A stretch of 64,000 nucleotides of DNA from contig OX337231.1 of assembly GCA_946965045.2 (NCBI GenBank), positions 3,286,001 to 3,350,000 of the forward strand. The letters are read 5' to 3'. This DNA comes from Epithemia pelagica (taxonomy: Eukaryota > Bacillariophyta > Bacillariophyceae > Surirellales > Surirellaceae). The notes below the pieces were generated by a model, which worked only from the letters and a program-made list of their open reading frames with translations, did no database searches and was not told where the DNA came from. Both the position numbers and the translations under genes were made by a program. Of this stretch, positions 29,123 through 39,530 are shown piece by piece. Position 1 is the first letter of the stretch; each line of letters begins with the position of its first letter.

Positions 29123-29578
29123 CTTTCTATGTTTCATGCGAAAGGGTAGAACGCCCGTAAAGCAAGAAAACATTTTAAAGATATAATCACTGTGTATAAC
29201 CTCAATTCATCATATCAGGGGTTTAGAACTTCCCTATGGGGTCCAGTTAGTCCAGTTGCCTTGCAGCGGTGGCAACATTTATGGTCCTGAACAGAGGTAC
29301 CAGTTTTTCTAGGAGTGGATCTGTTTTTCCTTTTCCACTTTTAACACCCAGAGGATAGGTAGCTCCAGTCGTGCACGGTAGTTGCACTCAGTTGAAGCAC
29401 GGACAGAGCCAAGCAACACGCGGTGATAATTTGATCCGTGTGTTCTCTCCAATGGCGTTTCTGCGTTTTGGAGTGAGTGACCAAGCACAACAAAACAACT
29501 CTGCTTTCAATTCCAGCAAACATTTGAAAGGACGCAGAAGTGCTCTGCGAATGATTGCATTGACTCCTGGTAGATCTC
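29123..29578. other. Upstream region of the IRE1 gene, including right direct-repeat copy
   Basis: 456 bp between the Crinkler-like locus and the IRE1 start. It includes the right copy of the 85-bp direct repeat at 29318-29404 and must hold the IRE1 promoter. No other gene is visible. Confidence 0.5.
29318..29404 (+). repeat. Direct repeat, right copy, upstream of IRE1
   Basis: Counterpart of 26786-26872, with the shared core AGGTAGCTCCAGTCGTGCA. Spacing between copies is about 2.53 kb and encloses the Crinkler-like gene. Confidence 0.75.
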
Positions 29579-32500
29579 ATGAGGTCAAAGGCTTTTCCAA
29601 ACAGCAGTTGTGAGGGCAATGGTCTCCCAATAACAAGCGACAGGAACTGGAAGGAAGAAGAATGCAACGATATACAAGAAATCCTCGACAAACATGAGCT
29701 TCGTCGTTCGAAAATTTCCTCGGATCTTTCACTAGCCAAAGAAAAGACAGGGGATGGAAAGCATGACATCAACAGCAACAGTTCTTCCTCCAAACATTCC
29801 AGTCGCCATCGTGTTCTGCAGACACTCCTTGTTTTGGGCATGACACTTTTGCATCAACAAAAAGCAACGTCAGCTGTTGTTGCCGCAGCGGCAGCTTCTG
29901 AACATCCATCCTCAGCCACGACAGAATTGCTGCACGATGCAAGAGGAACCATCCAAGTCGAAACAACTGATCATGAGAAGGAGGAGGATGACGATTTCTT
30001 TGTGACAACACATGACGATATGGAAGATGAGGATTTCTCGTCGTCCTTTTCCACTGATGATTCCTTTGACACGGACGATGTAGATGAAAGTACTCCCTCT
30101 CCTTCGAATATTGTAATTGTATCCACAGCCGATGGACACTTGATGGGCTTGTCAAAAGCCACTGGAGAACTCGTGTGGACTCAAAAAAAGGGATCGCCCA
30201 ATGATTCGGTCAAAGGCGAATCCAATTTTCACACGTCGTCTTCCAAAACAGCATCATCCAATCCGCAGTCGACCACCCTGTCGGAGTCCTCATCCTTAGC
30301 TCTCCTCGAACCCTTGGTGACAACCACCACCACTGCTCAATCCTTCTCCACTCGTGATTGGAGGACCGCCGCTGTGCCCTCCTTGGACGGCAAGACAGTC
30401 TACTTAACCGCCCATGTTTCCGAACCCAATCATCGAGATAGATCGAGTAATGAGGATACGTCGAGGGGCTCGTCGTCATCGTCTTCCTCGTTGCCCGAAG
30501 TCACAGTCACAACGTCCATTCCTGACTTGGTGGATCGGGCACCTTTCGTGGACAATCGAGGACGGATCTACAATGGTGCACGAACTTCCATTGCCGTCGC
30601 AGTTGATGGCAAAACCGGGGAAATTCTGAAGGTAGTCTCCACCAATGGAGAACTTGGATCCTCTCTGAGGAATGAGTCCTTGTTTGATGGCAAGGAATTT
30701 GAGGAAGATGAATCGGACGAACAATCCAGTGGCGGTAAGAAAAAGAAGCGCCGTCGCAACGTGGTTTGGATGGGACGTGTCGATCATACCATTTCCATTC
30801 ACGAGCCTCGATCGGGTGACTTGGATGTCCAGTTCTCTGCGGGGGAAATCAAATCGGTTCGTGACATGATACTGGGTCAAACGGTACCCGAAGTACAACC
30901 TCCGTGGGAAGACGCATCGTCCGACGCGGCGGCGCATTTGTTCTTGTCGACGGGTGATTCTCTCAGTGCGACGAGGCAGGATACAACGTCGGATCCCACC
31001 TCTTTGTGGAACGCCGTCACAACCACACCGTCATCGCGAGATATGGAAACCTGCTTGGTGGCTACTCCCAATGGGAATTTGGCATTTCGCAATCCCACCA
31101 CGGGAGAATTTGATTGGGTTTCACCTGTGCGGTTTGACGCACCAGTGGCATTTGCGTTAGATGCCGATTCTGGTGTCAGCTTACCCATTGATATTGTCCC
31201 CGATGCATCCTTAGCCTCGAACGATTACAGTGATTATTTGACGCGAGAAATTCATCGACAATACACCAATCTACTAGCTGATACCAGTTCTTCCTCAACT
31301 GGGAACCACCACCGTATTAACGTGGCCAAACCAGATCCCTTGGTCGGGACGCTTCCTCGTAATGGCCAATTGTTTGCCATGCCGCTTGGGAGGAATAGTT
31401 TGCGATTTCAGGCTCGCCGACAGGCCCTCCTCTCTTCGAGCAGTTCATCGACGGCCTCGGCGCTACATTCCAAGCCCCCCGCCACCACGTCGCCTCTGGA
31501 TACGGCTCTTGCGCTTGTGAATGGACGACACACAGCCAGCTATGAACTACCCTCTTGGTCGTCCGGTGCGAGTGGAAGGCCATGTCAAGCTGGCATGGCA
31601 AACTTTCCCTCATGTCTAGTGGCATCCAATCAGGACTCACTGAATAACTTTTTGGGGGAATCTGACAAAACGAAAACGACCACTGATTTGGTACCGTTTG
31701 CGAGTCATGACTCGTGGAGTCATCACTTCAACACAGTTGTAGATCCACCTCCTACTCCGGTTCATGCAAAGCCTCCTCCGCGTAAAAAGTATCAACAAAT
31801 ACTACGCATCCTCGGTTCGTGGCTTCCACCGACTCTGGCAATGATATTTGTCGTATCGTTTGAACTTGGTCGTCGAAAACGTCAAAAAGATCAGAATCAA
31901 AGGAAAGACTCGACTGGTCCGAAATCGGATAGCGCCAATCCATCGGGTGTCATTCAAGTCAATCAAAATGTAATTCTCGGGTATGGTGGTCATGGGACGG
32001 TGGTGTACGAAGGGTCCTTGGAGGGCCGTAAAGTGGCTGTGAAGCGCATGCTTCAAACGTATCACGCCAGTGCCGACCGCGAAATATCACTGTTGATTGA
32101 AAGTGATGGACACCCCAATGTTGTGCGATACTTTTTGAAAGAGGTTCGAGGAGATTTTGTCTACCTGGCACTGGAACTTTGCGATTTGTCGCTCCATGAA
32201 CTGATTGGTCACATGAGCGCTGCATTTGACCTGATGCAAAAGGAAAATTGGTTTGAAAAAGGCAACATGGCCATCCCCAATGCCGTTCGCAGTGTCTTGT
32301 TGCAGATTGCGAGTGGTGTGAAGCATTTGCATCGACTCCGAATTGTGCACCGAGATCTCAAGCCAGCCAATATCTTGTTAGCGGATTCTCGAAAATCCAG
32401 GCGCAAATCCGACATGCAAGAATCTATCTTTGAAATATTCAGTCAAGGTGACTATGTGGCCAAGATATCCGACATGGGCCTTGGCAAACAGATTGTGGGC

Positions 32501-34177
32501 CAGAGCAGTTACGGTGGTAGCACTATCGGAGAGTCGTCTCTCCGATCACAAATGGTGAACAGCAATGGAGAAGGTTCTTCAATTGTTGGTGCTGGACCTG
32601 GTAGTGTTGGATGGCAGGCACCCGAAGTCATGGTCGTGCGAATGAATTCGTCAGATATGAGTGCTCGTTCGGAGAGCAGTGCGGCTGGTAATGCTGACTC
32701 AAATCCCGACATTTCGTCGTCTCCCCTTGATTCTGTGGCCAGGACGATTCGCTCCGTCGATATTTTCTCCTTGGGTTGTATCTTCTTTTCCACACTGGTG
32801 CCGGGTTCCCACCCGTTTGGAGAATGGTACGAACGCGAGGCCAACATCATGCATAACAGACCCGAACTTGATGCGTTGCGTGAGATATCTGTGGAAGCTT
32901 TTGATTTAGTATCGTCAATGATTGAGAGGAACCCATCTTTAAGACCAACGGCCACACAAGTTTGTGATCACCCGTACTTTTGGTCTTCAGAGCGTCGTCT
33001 TTTGTTCCTCTGTGGATTTTCGGATCGCTTAGAAAATGAAGGAATGGGAATCAACACCGACGAAAACACAAACCCTGCATCTAGCTATGCGAAAGTTGTG
33101 GCCGTAGAACGGAATGCAGTTAACGTGGTTGGAACGGGTTGGGACACACTCCTTGACGACGATCTGGTCAACAATGTACAACGCTTCCGGACGTACGATC
33201 CCTCATCGGTTCGTGATCTTTTGCGCCTGATTCGTAACAAGTATCATCATTTTGAAGAACTCCCCGACCATCTGAAGACGCTTATGGGCTCCAAAACAGA
33301 CGGACTCTCCATGTACTTTGAGGCACGATTTCCCTCGCTCTTGATTCACTGCTTCAAGGTATGCAGCGAAATCCTTCCGTCGGACGATCCCTTTGTTGTT
33401 AAATATTCTATCCCCATGAAGCAAAAGGAAAAGTTTTTGGATCTAAAGACATCCACCATTCCCGAAATACCGGTGAGATCTCCCACACCAACAAGTTCAA
33501 CTGTGCCCTCTTTGCAACCGGAAGGACATCCTATCGAATCCATCAAGGAAGATTTTGTCACCGTTGAAGAGACGGACAATGACACTGTTAAAGCGAAGAG
33601 TAGCCCTATGGAAACTCAAGATTCTGTTGCGGAATTACGGTGTTTCCCTGTTGTTGACAGTTCGTTGGATGGATACTCCTCTTTGATTGAGAAAGAATAT
33701 ATGTCATCCACCGACGCAGGGGATGTCATAATCTGGGAATGCAGCACTGCAGCCAAAACATTCAACAATCGGGGCTGGTCTCGCTCTGATGATGATTGGG
33801 TTCGTCGTACAGATGCCTCTCTTCGCAAACCAAACGTGAATCTCGTGAGGTGTATGGACGACCCGAAATTCCGGACGCGGCTTTGTAACCATTGGGATGC
33901 CAGTTGTGGAACTTCTTGTCCCATGCGGAAAAAGGGGAAATGTGTGTTTGCCCACGGTCCAGTGGAATTGCGTGTCAAAGAAGCCAAACGAAATCGATGG
34001 GGCAAACTCGTGGACAAGAACGGTGACAACAAGAACCCAAAACACTCTGGAGGGGAAGACACGTATGGAGCCGCCCGGACCATCGAGACGGAGCGGAAAC
34101 AAGAAGGCAAATGGAATGTTGACAAAGGAACCAACAACAAGGGAAAGAAAGGATCTGCTATGAAAAAGAAAGAATAA
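29579..34177 (+). CDS. IRE1: IRE1 unfolded-protein sensor kinase/RNase with an extra C-terminal Cys-His zinc finger
   Basis: 1532 residues, one exon. A hydrophobic segment at about 80-105 can insert into the ER, though the start Met is uncertain. The lumenal part has PQQ-like propeller strands such as VSTADGHLMGLSKATGELVW. A membrane span lies at about 745-765 (LPPTLAMIFVVSFELG). The kinase begins near 798 (GYGGHGTVVYEG), with VAVKRM, HRDLKPANILL and SDMGLGKQI, so the usual DFG is DMG; GWQAPEVM is the APE motif. The KEN RNase region (about 1145-1262) keeps RNKYHHFEELP with the catalytic His and Tyr. Beyond it, a 270-residue tail holds a Cys-His cluster, TRLCNHWDASCGTSCPMRKK followed by GKCVFAH (about 1430-1460). 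IRE1 splices a bZIP mRNA and degrades ER mRNAs under folding stress. The zinc finger suggests added RNA binding. Confidence 0.93.
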   Translation: MRSKAFPNSSCEGNGLPITSDRNWKEEECNDIQEILDKHELRRSKISSDLSLAKEKTGDGKHDINSNSSSSKHSSRHRVLQTLLVLGMTLLHQQKATSAVVAAAAASEHPSSATTELLHDARGTIQVETTDHEKEEDDDFFVTTHDDMEDEDFSSSFSTDDSFDTDDVDESTPSPSNIVIVSTADGHLMGLSKATGELVWTQKKGSPNDSVKGESNFHTSSSKTASSNPQSTTLSESSSLALLEPLVTTTTTAQSFSTRDWRTAAVPSLDGKTVYLTAHVSEPNHRDRSSNEDTSRGSSSSSSSLPEVTVTTSIPDLVDRAPFVDNRGRIYNGARTSIAVAVDGKTGEILKVVSTNGELGSSLRNESLFDGKEFEEDESDEQSSGGKKKKRRRNVVWMGRVDHTISIHEPRSGDLDVQFSAGEIKSVRDMILGQTVPEVQPPWEDASSDAAAHLFLSTGDSLSATRQDTTSDPTSLWNAVTTTPSSRDMETCLVATPNGNLAFRNPTTGEFDWVSPVRFDAPVAFALDADSGVSLPIDIVPDASLASNDYSDYLTREIHRQYTNLLADTSSSSTGNHHRINVAKPDPLVGTLPRNGQLFAMPLGRNSLRFQARRQALLSSSSSSTASALHSKPPATTSPLDTALALVNGRHTASYELPSWSSGASGRPCQAGMANFPSCLVASNQDSLNNFLGESDKTKTTTDLVPFASHDSWSHHFNTVVDPPPTPVHAKPPPRKKYQQILRILGSWLPPTLAMIFVVSFELGRRKRQKDQNQRKDSTGPKSDSANPSGVIQVNQNVILGYGGHGTVVYEGSLEGRKVAVKRMLQTYHASADREISLLIESDGHPNVVRYFLKEVRGDFVYLALELCDLSLHELIGHMSAAFDLMQKENWFEKGNMAIPNAVRSVLLQIASGVKHLHRLRIVHRDLKPANILLADSRKSRRKSDMQESIFEIFSQGDYVAKISDMGLGKQIVGQSSYGGSTIGESSLRSQMVNSNGEGSSIVGAGPGSVGWQAPEVMVVRMNSSDMSARSESSAAGNADSNPDISSSPLDSVARTIRSVDIFSLGCIFFSTLVPGSHPFGEWYEREANIMHNRPELDALREISVEAFDLVSSMIERNPSLRPTATQVCDHPYFWSSERRLLFLCGFSDRLENEGMGINTDENTNPASSYAKVVAVERNAVNVVGTGWDTLLDDDLVNNVQRFRTYDPSSVRDLLRLIRNKYHHFEELPDHLKTLMGSKTDGLSMYFEARFPSLLIHCFKVCSEILPSDDPFVVKYSIPMKQKEKFLDLKTSTIPEIPVRSPTPTSSTVPSLQPEGHPIESIKEDFVTVEETDNDTVKAKSSPMETQDSVAELRCFPVVDSSLDGYSSLIEKEYMSSTDAGDVIIWECSTAAKTFNNRGWSRSDDDWVRRTDASLRKPNVNLVRCMDDPKFRTRLCNHWDASCGTSCPMRKKGKCVFAHGPVELRVKEAKRNRWGKLVDKNGDNKNPKHSGGEDTYGAARTIETERKQEGKWNVDKGTNNKGKKGSAMKKKE

Positions 34178-34274
34178 AGGCTTTAAACGGAATGATGGAG
34201 CGATTCACCCGGTACCAATTCATCCTTTTCCCCTAAGACAAAAATAACAATTCATATCCACGTGTCATCGTCTC

Positions 34275-35574
34275 TTATATAGCTGCGATCTCGAGACCTG
34301 TAACGGCAATATCAATCAAATTGTGGGCAACACTTCTCTTATTCACAAAGGACCGCATGGGTAACGGTTTTCTTACGACAGATTTTGCAGTTTCTGATTG
34401 TGGAGGCATGTCATAGAGGGTAGCAACGAGCATCGGTGCTTCTTGTTGTCTCGGTTTGCTGTTGTAACTTACAGTGTTGTTGTCTGGTAAAACCCCTTCC
34501 CGATCAGCCCTTTTATAGTCGGCCGCACTCACACGGTTCTCCAAGGACCAAATTCCCTTTTGTTCTTTTTTTGCCATGGCAATGGCCTTTTCCAATTCGT
34601 CTCGCTTTCCAAAGTATTCCGCCCCACCACCCGTGTAAAGTTCGGCAAGCCCCGCTCGTGCCAGTTCCAGGGACAAATCTTTGGGTCCATACCCAGGAAG
34701 CAGGGACGAAACGATTCCTTCTTCCACCGTCTCGACTTGTGACACGGCACGTTTGTACTGATCTTTGCGCAAAAATGTAATCTTGACCATTTTGTGGTAC
34801 ACCAAATCGGTGGTAAAGGCTTCTGCTTCCTTGCCATAGGGTTGACTTGTTTTGCGTTTGTTTTTCCCAGTCTCTAGAATTATGCGAGAAACAAAATTAG
34901 CGAGTTTTCCTATTGTGTATTGACATGTGGGCTTTCCCACATACATACGCACCTGGTGTATCGACTCCATAGATTCGAATGCTCAGAGTATCTCCCGAAA
35001 TTCCTCGTTTCTCGAGGGGTTGTGGAACTTTGCGACCATATCCATATCCTGGAACATGTCGTACGCGAATGGTATCTCCATCAATGACTCGTTCCACAAA
35101 GGCATAGATATACCGTTGATTGTCAAAATACTCTTTGGGGACATCGTCAACGGTCAAAAACTGTGGCAGCAATTCAAAAAGGACAGGATCAGGATCGGTC
35201 GACAAGGACGACGTTGCAGTTGCGGCCCACGCCGCCATTATGGAATCATTGGCGACATTTGTTGTTGTTCTTGTCGGAATGAAGTTTTGGGACACGAATG
35301 GCTCCATTGTGGAGGAACCGGCAGCAATCGCAATCGTGCCCGCTTTTTGAAACAATTGTCGGCGACCATGATCTGGCATGTCATTATGATTCTCATCATC
35401 TATTGGAATGTCTCTATGAGGATGCATCCAGAAAGGACTACTACGCATTGGGGCTACTGCATGAAATGGTTGAAAGGCGGTAGTCCATTTGGGCGGATGG
35501 AGACAGACCAGCCATAGGAGAACACTGGTTGTCGATGCCGCAAAGGTAACAGCCTCCAAGAAATCAGATAACAC
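34275..35574 (-). CDS. Staphylococcal-nuclease-domain protein with plastid-type N-terminus
   Basis: Two exons: 35574-34953 and 34873-34275. The intron is 34952-34874 (GTGCGT...TTCTAG) and joins VDTP|ETGKNKRKTSQP. The product is 406 residues. The N-terminal hydrophobic stretch ends TTA|FQPF, a plastid-type site. Further in, GRRQLFQKAGTIAIAAG looks like a twin-arginine segment and could send it to the thylakoid lumen. The SNase domain has FVERVIDGDTIRVR, IRIYGVDTPET, QPYGKEAEAF and LLPGYGPKDLSLELARAGLAELY. In the family Asp-Gly-Asp-Thr and the Asp before TP bind calcium, and an Arg in this domain is catalytic. It ends in a basic/Pro tail. A lumenal or periplastid nuclease is inferred. Confidence 0.85.
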
Positions 35575-35966
35575 GCATGTACACGTCAGAAGATGGAACG
35601 AACGCCATTCTCACAACATAGAATGTTCCTGCATGTCTGACGTGTGGTCGAGGAACCACGCAACAAATGACGACAAGGCAAATATTTTCAGCTAGCGAGA
35701 CATACCTTTGGTAACAAGGACCACCAACACATGTGAAATACCAACACTACGAAACGCCTGTTCATGCAGAGATTATTGCAGCAAAAGCGACAAAGAGGAG
35801 AGAGGTTGATGTGCCGCACAACCGAAGAATGGACACGACGAGAATGTGAATTTGGTTTCTTCAAAAAGTGGCGATGGATTCCTTTAACGTCTGTAACCGT
35901 CGAACAGCGTTCCAGTCGCGCATCGGCCTCAGGACAGTACCCTTCGGGATGGAACGGCTGAGTTCA
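35575..35966. other. Intergenic region upstream of the nuclease gene
   Basis: 392 bp. It should hold the promoter of the nuclease gene. No other feature is supported. Confidence 0.4.
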
Positions 35967-36757
35967 GGGCCTGTGTCCAGGGAATGTGTTTTTGAGTTCT
36001 GAAATCGAGTTTCGAGTTTCGAGGTTGAGCCAATAGGTTATGGTCCCCTTGAAAACTCGAAAACACAACCTCGAATCCCCCAAATCTTGGCAATCCCCCA
36101 ACGACCTTGCCAAGATTCTGAAATCGAGTTTCGAGTTTCGAGGTTTGCAAAGAGCCCCACGCGCTCCTACAAAACCCACCTTTCAGCCGCCGGGCTTTCT
36201 GTCTCTCATTTCGATCTCTCCGACAACAACAACGAGGCAATCTCTCTTGTCCATCATAGACAATAGTAGCACAATGATTGATGTGATATAAGTAGGAGCT
36301 TCTCTAGAAAATAAGCAAGTATTATTAACCTGTCGCTGCCATGGAAGTAATGGTCACAACCACTGTCAATGGTCAAAAGAGCAAATAGTTCTCATCTCTC
36401 CATAGATGACATGGTTACGGAACAAAGCCCGCATCCTGCTCCATGGACGGGCTCTACAAATATTCTACCTTCTCACGTTATGCAATGTGATATTAGGAAT
36501 TAGGAGTACTCAAGCGACATTTGTTTGTCGTCATTGTCAATTGCCGTTGTGCTCGTTCATGCGCCGGTAGGAGGGAAGCATGGGAGTGCACGAGTATTGA
36601 AAAATAAAACTCGAAACTCGAAACTCGAAACTCGAAAATACAGTTTTTACCTGGACACGTACATCCAGATCGTTGTTTCAAGGTAGGGACAGAGCCCCAC
36701 CTCAAAACTCGAAACTCGATTTCAGACCTCGAAAACACATTCCCTGGACACAGGGCC
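35967..36757. mobile_element. 0.8-kb non-autonomous TIR element with TCGAGTTTCGAG repeats
   Basis: A 791-bp element with inverted ends of about 65 bp: TGTGTCCAGGGAATGTGTTT, then TCTGAAATCGAGTTTCGAGT and GAGG on both sides. TCA triplets adjoin each end (35964-35966 and 36758-36760) and may be a 3-bp target duplication, which would fit a Harbinger-type element. The motif CGAGTTT is repeated many times, including four head-to-tail copies at 36608-36640. No protein-coding frame resembling a transposase is present. Confidence 0.75.
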
Positions 36758-37262
36758 TCAGTGATCACGCAAAACGCAACCAGAGTGTTGAGTGTTGAAG
36801 TTCTACTTGACTGTTTTACACTTTTAAGCTTAAATTAACAACTTTTAACTTTTTTCATGAAAGTCAAGTCAATTTCCAGCCGAGATCCCATGACTTTTCT
36901 CTTTTCTCAGTGAAATCAAGTTGGACAGCACCACATTTTCAACTTTGACTTAACGTTTTTCATGAAGTCAAGTTCTGAACTATGACCTTCCAACGTCAGC
37001 GTGAGCTGCGACTTCTACCATTACTCGTATCTCGAATCGTGGAAGTCAATAATATCTTAGTTTCTGACTTCTGACTTTAACGCCAATCGTAAAGAACGGG
37101 TTTTAAGCTTATCAGAGTATCAAATAGCTGTGTCCCATAAATTTTATGGGAGTCAACCAGATGCTCGAATTTGCTGTCTCCCATGCGAGCGCCTTAACAG
37201 AGGCTGTTTTAACCTTAAAACACAGGTCTCATCGAATTACAATGGCCCCCTCCGTCATACAA
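36758..37262. other. AAGTC-rich non-coding stretch, left arm of an inverted-repeat module
   Basis: Many AAGTCAA/TTGACTT motifs lie between 36780 and 37080. GACTTTAACGCCAATCGTAA at 37072-37091 recurs in inverted form at 38091-38114. TAGCTGTGTCCCATAAATTT at 37127 onward is a decayed version of the palindrome at 38041-38090. No gene is seen. Confidence 0.5.
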
Positions 37263-37345
37263 GTGGCACCTAGTCTGTGATGGTGGCACCTAGTCCATGA
37301 TGGTGGCACCATGATGTGACCATGATGTAGCGACCATGATGTAGT
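37263..37345 (+). repeat. Short tandem repeat (GTGGCACCTAGTC / CCATGATGTA units)
   Basis: About 80 bp with three GTGGCACC units (two followed by TAGTC, one by ATGATG) followed by three ACCATGATGT(A/G) units. It has no coding potential of note. Confidence 0.7.
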
Positions 37346-37414
37346 GATACGAGAAGTCAACAAAATAACTCTTCACATTTACAAATCTCTGTTTATTCCT
37401 ATCTACTGTTGTTC

Positions 37415-37833
37415 TCACAATCCATGGATTTCTGTCGTTTCGTCGTCCTCACCATTATCGTTGTTGTCTCGTGTTTTGTTCTCGTCTTCTTCCATATTGC
37501 TGTTGTCGGCAGTCCTTCTCCTCTTTCTTGTGTATATCCGCCTCCTCATCATCAGCTTCCTCGGGTACTGTTGTACTGGCTTCAGGTGCAAGGTTGGTAG
37601 CACCTTGGACGGGTCGCTTGGCATCTGGGATCGATATCTTGGACGGGTTGCTCGGCATGTGGCTCGATGAGCCATCGCGACGAATCCAGTTGCGCCGACT
37701 CACGGTTGCATTTTCCGCAGGGAAGGGTCGGAAGGACATTTCCTTTGGTCAAGGCCTTCTTTGCCATATAGACTTGCAGAATGGAGAGTCCTGCAACAAT
37801 CGGTGCAGATGTCACATATATAAAGGGTACTAA
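37415..37833 (-). pseudogene. Gene relic within the inverted-repeat module
   Basis: Two minus-strand frames overlap. One encodes a hydrophobic segment and Cys pair (APIVAGLSILQVYMAKKALT followed by KGNVLPTLPCGKC). Another encodes a Pro/Ser then Glu/Asp/Lys-rich tail (DAKRPVQGATNLAPEAST). They read like adjacent parts of one protein separated by a frame change near 37705-37720, where CCGTGAGTC also offers a splice donor. No start or intact domain is present. It could be a captured gene fragment; the parent gene is not in this window. Confidence 0.35.
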
Positions 37834-38040
37834 AGTTGGGGCTCAGCCGATGGAAGACGTAAATGAGTGAAAATGAGGAAAATCACCAATTTTTCAAGTT
37901 CAAATATCAAGCTCATGAGTGGATCTTTACTGTAGACTATCATATATGAAGTTGTTCAGAATTCTAAGATCTATCGAACGATGAAGTCAGATTTGGATGA
38001 AAGTGAATTTTGATGAAGTTAATGGAAGTCAAAGTTAAGG

Positions 38041-38090
38041 GAGTAGCGCATAGCTGTCTCCCATATATGGGAGACAGCTATGCGCTACTC
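38041..38090. repeat. 50-bp perfect palindrome
   Basis: Each half is GAGTAGCGCATAGCTGTCTC followed by CCATA, and the second half is its exact reverse complement with no spacer. It can extrude as a cruciform. It lies just inside an inverted copy of the AACGCCAATCGTAA motif. Confidence 0.97.
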
Positions 38091-38114
38091 GATTACGATT
38101 GGCGTTAAGTCGAC

Positions 38115-39230
38115 TTTTCTTTCTGAAAAAGTAAAAAGTCAATTTGCAGAACTTTTGTGGCAATTGAATTGGAACTCCATTGTTCCTTTTTCAAGAATTT
38201 GTTGAGTTTGTGTGTTCCAAGATCTCTAGTAGAGGTCGGTCCCGCAACAGCTCATCTCTGCTAGAGTGCGCTGGAGAGGTCTCTGCTGGAACTAGGTATG
38301 CGCATCCGCTGGAGATAAGACTACCTGTGCTACCATGATAAAAATGCCTAGCTAGGGGAGTACTCCTAGTAACTAGAGCACTTATCTTGGTGAGAGCTTT
38401 CCTTTCCAGTGGTGGAATAGTTGCTTGGTCTCCAGCAGAATCTTTTTGTTTTGTTGCCATGTCAATATTATCTCCTTTCAAGAATACACTGATAGGTGTC
38501 CTCTTACAGAACCTTCATTTTGGGGGTGTGCTTTGGACTGCTATCCATATTGCACTCTTCCACAGTTGAAGAGTCATCATTGTTATTGCAATCAGACACT
38601 TTGGAAGGCTGTGTGGAGCAAATGAATGACACAGAGTGACCAGTATGAAACAAACAAATGAGAAAGGATAAAAGTGACCAGTGCAGAGAAAAGAGTACGG
38701 TGACTAACGTATACACGCAACAGAAAATCTTTGCTGGGGATTCTCTAGCACTGGATCTCCAGCGCTGAAGATGCGTGACTGCTTACTGCTTACCGCAGAA
38801 CCAAGAACTGACTTCAAAGTTAAAAGCTGAGTTGACTTCATTTATGGGCTGCCAACCCGTAATTTGCAAATTCCTGACCCCCCATAGCCCTGGACCCCCA
38901 TTTAACTTCAGCGTACATCGCTCCCTCAATTTTTATCTGTAGGCTCTTGACCAACTATAGGGTTACCCCCACATTCCTCACTCCTCACGTTCAAGCCTTT
39001 CTATCGCAATGGCTCACATCTCACATAAGACGGGAGAGAATCAAAGAGGAGAAACAAGAGATACCACATGATGGGTATTGTAATTAGGGTTAAGGCTGCG
39101 CCTCGAAGCATAGCCTTTCTGGATTCTAGTTCATCCAACCCTTCTTTACACCCCCGATGCTGAACATGAACGTTACTATGAAATTTAATGATTGAAAATT
39201 GCCGGCCCCCAAAGTCGATTCATTTGCTTT
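38115..39230. other. Non-coding stretch in repeat island
   Basis: 1.1 kb without a convincing gene. Short frames have no family features. CTGGAGA-type motifs recur around 38230-38320 and 38745-38770. Confidence 0.4.
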
Positions 39231-39449
39231 GGATGATGGGCAGACGACTATGTCATTCATGACTGAATCCAAGACTCAGATCCAATTTGCGATGGATACT
39301 CCAATGGAGTCGACTTGGACTCCAGAGATACTAGGGGTAGCTATGATGGCAACCAAATTGGAGTCGACATGGATTATGCTTGATGCAATCAAGTAGGAAT
39401 CTAATAGATGCGTGGGACCTATTGTACTCAATCCTAGCTACCAAGAGAT
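39231..39449 (+). repeat. 219-bp direct repeat, left copy
   Basis: Begins GGATGATGGGCAGACGACTA and matches 40012-40230 almost exactly (a few substitutions near the end). It contains a GGAGTCGACTTGGACTCC near-palindrome. The two copies lie 781 bp apart and bracket a large hairpin. Confidence 0.95.
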
Positions 39450-39530
39450 TGCTGCTTTCCTACCAAAACCAATTGGTGACAGAATCACCAGCATTTAGGT
39501 CCGGATCTACTCCTATCTCTTCTGAGTGTA

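Noticed and set aside
37263-37345. Possible CRISPR-like array
   Set aside because: The units are short adjoining tandem repeats without unique spacers, in a eukaryotic genome.
39199-39396. A 65-residue frame in the 219-bp repeat that faintly recalls retrotransposon polyprotein
   Set aside because: Too short, composed of repeat sequence, and without protease, integrase or reverse-transcriptase motifs.
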